This document shows positions 61,877-64,000 of a DNA stretch of 64,000 bases, one piece after another. The translations under genes were made by a program, and so were the position numbers. The DNA comes from an uncultured Alphaproteobacteria bacterium (GTDB lineage Bacteria; Pseudomonadota; Alphaproteobacteria; MPNO01; UBA2964): NCBI GenBank assembly GCA_951812775.1, contig OX638326.1, forward strand, positions 3,646,001 through 3,710,000, given 5' to 3'. Within the stretch, counting starts at the first letter, position 1, and each line of letters starts with the position of its first letter. Below the pieces are notes generated by a model. It was not told where the DNA came from, made no database searches, and saw only the letters and a list, made by a program, of their open reading frames with translations.

Positions 61877-63010
61877 ATGCTTTTTATCCATAATGAAGTT
61901 GTAGATGAAGTTTTGACGATGGCCGACGCGATAGCCTGCCTCGAACGTGCCTTTGCTCAGCTGGTTGAAGGTACTGCGACTCATCGACCGAGATGTGACC
62001 TCTATGCCCCGTCCGATCAGACTGATGCGGGGTATTATCGATGGGGAACTATGGAAGGCTACAATGAAGGCATCTTCGCCATTCGAATGAAGTCTGATAT
62101 CGTGACGTGGCCGACAGACAGCCAGGGAAATCGCACCGAAGAAAAATATTGCCGTGAACCGGGCACGTATTGTGGGTTGGTGTTTTTATTCAGTGCCAAT
62201 ACCGGCGAACCACTAGCCCTTATCAATGACGGCATCATCCAGCATGTGCGTGTCGGTGCGGGCGCCGGATTGGGGGCCAAGGTTTTGTCGCGGGAAAATT
62301 CAGAAACCGTCGGGATGCTTGGCTCAGGTGGCATGGCGCGAACATTTTTGTCCGCGTTCTGCTGCGTTCGTAACATTCGCAAAGTTAAGGTCTACAGCCC
62401 GACTAAAGCCAATCGCGAAGCCTACGCCGAAGAAATGCGGCTTAAACACAATCTTGAAGTCATCCCGGTCGATGATCCGCAGCTCGTCTATGAAAATGCC
62501 GACATCATATCGAGCTGCACCGATACGATGACACCGACAATCGTCGGTGATTGGCTGCAACCGGGCCAGCACGTTACAATAGTCAACGCCTTTGAAATGG
62601 CCCAAGACGGGCTGGATGCATGCGATGTTAAAATTCGTCAGGGCATTCAGGGGCTGAAGATCCTTGAAAACGCGTTTGATGATGTCGATGGCAGCGACGG
62701 GATTAGCGTAAAGGCGTCTCATGGTCATAGTCCGGTTGCCTTTATCGCGGGAACTGAGGAGGAACGGCAACGATTGCCGGAACGAAATAAATCCCGGGAT
62801 ATTGTGAACGTGTTCCCCAGCTATGGCGATGTGATTTCCGGGAAAGTCGATGGACGAACCAATGATCAGCAGATCACCTTCTATCAAAACAGCGGTATGC
62901 AGGGGCTTCAATTCTCAGCTGTCGGTGGCCACGTTTTGAATCTTTGTCGGGAGCAAGGTCTTGGCCGAGAAATACCTCAGGAATGGTTTCTGCAGGATAT
63001 TCGGGATTAA
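61877..63010 (+). CDS. ornithine cyclodeaminase/mu-crystallin-family protein
   Basis: A 377-residue NAD(P)-binding enzyme. 'HVRVGAGAGLGAKVLSREN' and the Rossmann loop 'VGMLGSGGMARTFLSAF' near residue 145 define the family, with 'ADIISSCTDTMTP' following. The family includes ornithine cyclodeaminases, ketimine reductases and alanine dehydrogenases; this branch, with long inserts ('TDSQGNRTEEKYCREPGTY'), is uncharacterised to my knowledge. It may act with the divergent cupin/EutA pair. Its stop overlaps the convergent transporter gene. Confidence 0.88.
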   Translation: MLFIHNEVVDEVLTMADAIACLERAFAQLVEGTATHRPRCDLYAPSDQTDAGYYRWGTMEGYNEGIFAIRMKSDIVTWPTDSQGNRTEEKYCREPGTYCGLVFLFSANTGEPLALINDGIIQHVRVGAGAGLGAKVLSRENSETVGMLGSGGMARTFLSAFCCVRNIRKVKVYSPTKANREAYAEEMRLKHNLEVIPVDDPQLVYENADIISSCTDTMTPTIVGDWLQPGQHVTIVNAFEMAQDGLDACDVKIRQGIQGLKILENAFDDVDGSDGISVKASHGHSPVAFIAGTEEERQRLPERNKSRDIVNVFPSYGDVISGKVDGRTNDQQITFYQNSGMQGLQFSAVGGHVLNLCREQGLGREIPQEWFLQDIRD

Positions 63011-63623
63011 CCAGTTGCTGCTGCCCGTTCTGTTATGGCCTGCCCCATGATCCTGGACGCTGAATACAGAAACAGGCTCACCATAATCGCGGCGACGATG
63101 AGGTCGGGCCAAGCAGTGCCTGTCGCAAACACACCGGTTGCCGCCAGCACAACGGCGAGATTACCAATGGCGTCATTGCGACTGCACAGCCAGACGGATT
63201 CCACGTTGGCGCCAGACCGGAACCGCATCAGTATTAGGACGCTGGCGACGTTGGCTGCCAGAGCCAGCAGACCTATCGATCCCATGATGAAGGTCTCGGG
63301 CACGCCGGTGACGAAAATGCGCCAAATTGTGGATCCGAGGACCCAAATTCCCAGCGTGGCTAACGATATCCCTTTAAAGAGCGCTGCGTTTGCCCGCCAG
63401 CGTGGCGGTTTTGCGAGGACAAAAGGCTTAGCGCATAGGTGCAGCTGTCGCCCAGAAAGTCGAGCGCGTCTGCCTGAAGGGCCATGGATTTTGCGGTAAT
63501 CCCGGCGATGATCTCAACAAGAAACATGGTGCCGTTAATGGCGATGACTGCCCAAAGGGCACGCCTATATGTCGGGTCATCCCCGGTATAGACAGGAGCA
63601 TGGCAATGATCGTGGCCAGCCAC
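63007..63623 (-). pseudogene. short CDF-type cation transporter with one frameshift
   Basis: ATG 63623 starts 'AGHDHCHAPVYTGDDPTYRR' and 'MALQADALDFLGDSCTYALS', the metal-site helix of cation-diffusion-facilitator relatives. Near 63425 one T is missing from CTTTTG; restoring it gives 'LFVLAKPPRWRANAALFKGI' and joins the second half ('SLATLGIWVLGSTIWRIF' to 'ITERAAATG'). The restored protein is about 205 residues with six helices, the length of short transporters of this type. The lesion is in a homopolymer. Confidence 0.78.
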
Positions 63624-63628
63624 GTCTG

Positions 63629-64000
63629 CTACCGGATGGGGCTTATATTCACCGCAGCAGGTGTATTCCCGGTGGCACCGGAAATGCCGCCGGCCCGAAC
63701 GGGTGACCCTTTCGGCGATACGATCAGCGAGATATTTGTGCCGCCGAGCGTACGTTTTTTGATCTGGATGGTCGCGACCCGTTCCCCACGTGTATAGCTC
63801 AGGACACTGGTTTCGGCGCGTACCGTCGTTACAGGCGTCCAGTTAAAGCGGGGCATTTCGGCAAAAAAGAAGTCATAAACCTTGCCGCCGCTATTGCCGA
63901 CATTCATCACCAGCCGTCCAATCCAGGATTCCCGTTCGCCGAGAACCAGCGACCTTTCCAAATCCATTGTGGCACCCGTAGGAATAGGAACGTCGCTGAA
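63629..64000 (-). CDS. hypothetical protein, C-terminal part (5' end outside window)
   Basis: The frame is open to the window edge ('FSDVPIPTGATMDLERSLVL' at the start). It ends 'TGNTPAAVNISPIR'. 'GKVYDFFFAEMPRFNWTPVT' and 'KKRTLGGTNISLIVSPKG' resemble small exported or lipoprotein beta-domains of Alphaproteobacteria whose function is unknown. It ends upstream of the transporter gene on the same strand with a five-base gap. Confidence 0.6.
   Translation of the reverse strand, partial: FSDVPIPTGATMDLERSLVLGERESWIGRLVMNVGNSGGKVYDFFFAEMPRFNWTPVTTVRAETSVLSYTRGERVATIQIKKRTLGGTNISLIVSPKGSPVRAGGISGATGNTPAAVNISPIR

Noticed and set aside
1..64000. CRISPR array or restriction/defence island
   Set aside because: No regularly spaced repeats and no cas, nuclease or methyltransferase genes were seen on either strand.

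Overview
The window reads as chromosome from a free-living, probably marine or soil, alphaproteobacterium, most like the Rhodospirillales. This rests on family content: an Rrf2 regulator/cysteine desulfurase/ferredoxin/mnmA block, several TctC-type solute-binding proteins, TauD/TfdA and PhyH oxygenases, DUF1989, DUF6165, and a CobW/DUF1826/DUF3299 zinc locus. GC content looks near or slightly above half by eye. No rRNA, CRISPR array or transposase is visible; there is one tRNA (elongator-type CAU).

Layout. 0-8.4 kb: envelope AsmA-like protein end, tyrS, a TauD-like oxygenase, anmK, a hydrolase, then the sulfur block ending in mnmA and a tRNA. 8.5-13.1 kb: a rhodanese gene with an in-frame amber codon, a chemoreceptor, a PhyH oxygenase, a Tat-exported M15-like peptidase and a BLUF photoreceptor whose natural start appears to be ATT. 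13.2-20.8 kb: a hydrolase/SDR/SDR/hydrolase run, a LysR regulator, and three tandem signal-less NMT1/THI5-like proteins. 20.9-24 kb: ispG, a DMT exporter, arfB, msrB. 24-26 kb: a TPR-glycosyltransferase and DUF6165 pair carrying reading-frame lesions. 26.2-34.4 kb: NmrA, three tandem DUF1989 proteins, GNAT, FMN reductase, acyl-CoA ligase, enoyl-CoA hydratase, and an ECF sigma/anti-sigma/EF-hand operon.

34.5-37.9 kb is a scrambled patch: N-terminal pieces of two ThDP enzymes joined head to head, a portal-like phage fragment, small genes between a perfect 35-bp inverted repeat, and a truncated GNAT. 38-45.9 kb is a zinc-starvation locus: MerC/CobW/DUF1826 diverge from DUF3299/DUF2796/ABC transporter, followed by a dienelactone hydrolase, a second DUF3299 and a YqaA protein. 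45.9-50.5 kb holds broken genes (cupin-like oxygenase N-terminus, flavin monooxygenase and TauD with internal deletions), a TctC protein and a gentisate-dioxygenase-like cupin. 50.6-53.9 kb: flagellin-like protein, YbjQ, two VOC proteins.

54-58.7 kb is the strangest part: two copies of an identical 161-bp tctC 5' segment, each fused in frame to different but related phage virion-protein sequence, flank an intact tctC. 58.7-64 kb: cytochrome c, an EutA-like protein without EutBC, its cupin partner, an ornithine-cyclodeaminase-family enzyme, a cation transporter with a frameshift, and a partial secreted protein.

Seven frameshifts sit in short mononucleotide runs. Sequencing or assembly error therefore has to be excluded before any single broken gene is taken as biology. 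The in-frame chimeras and large deletions are not explained by such indels.
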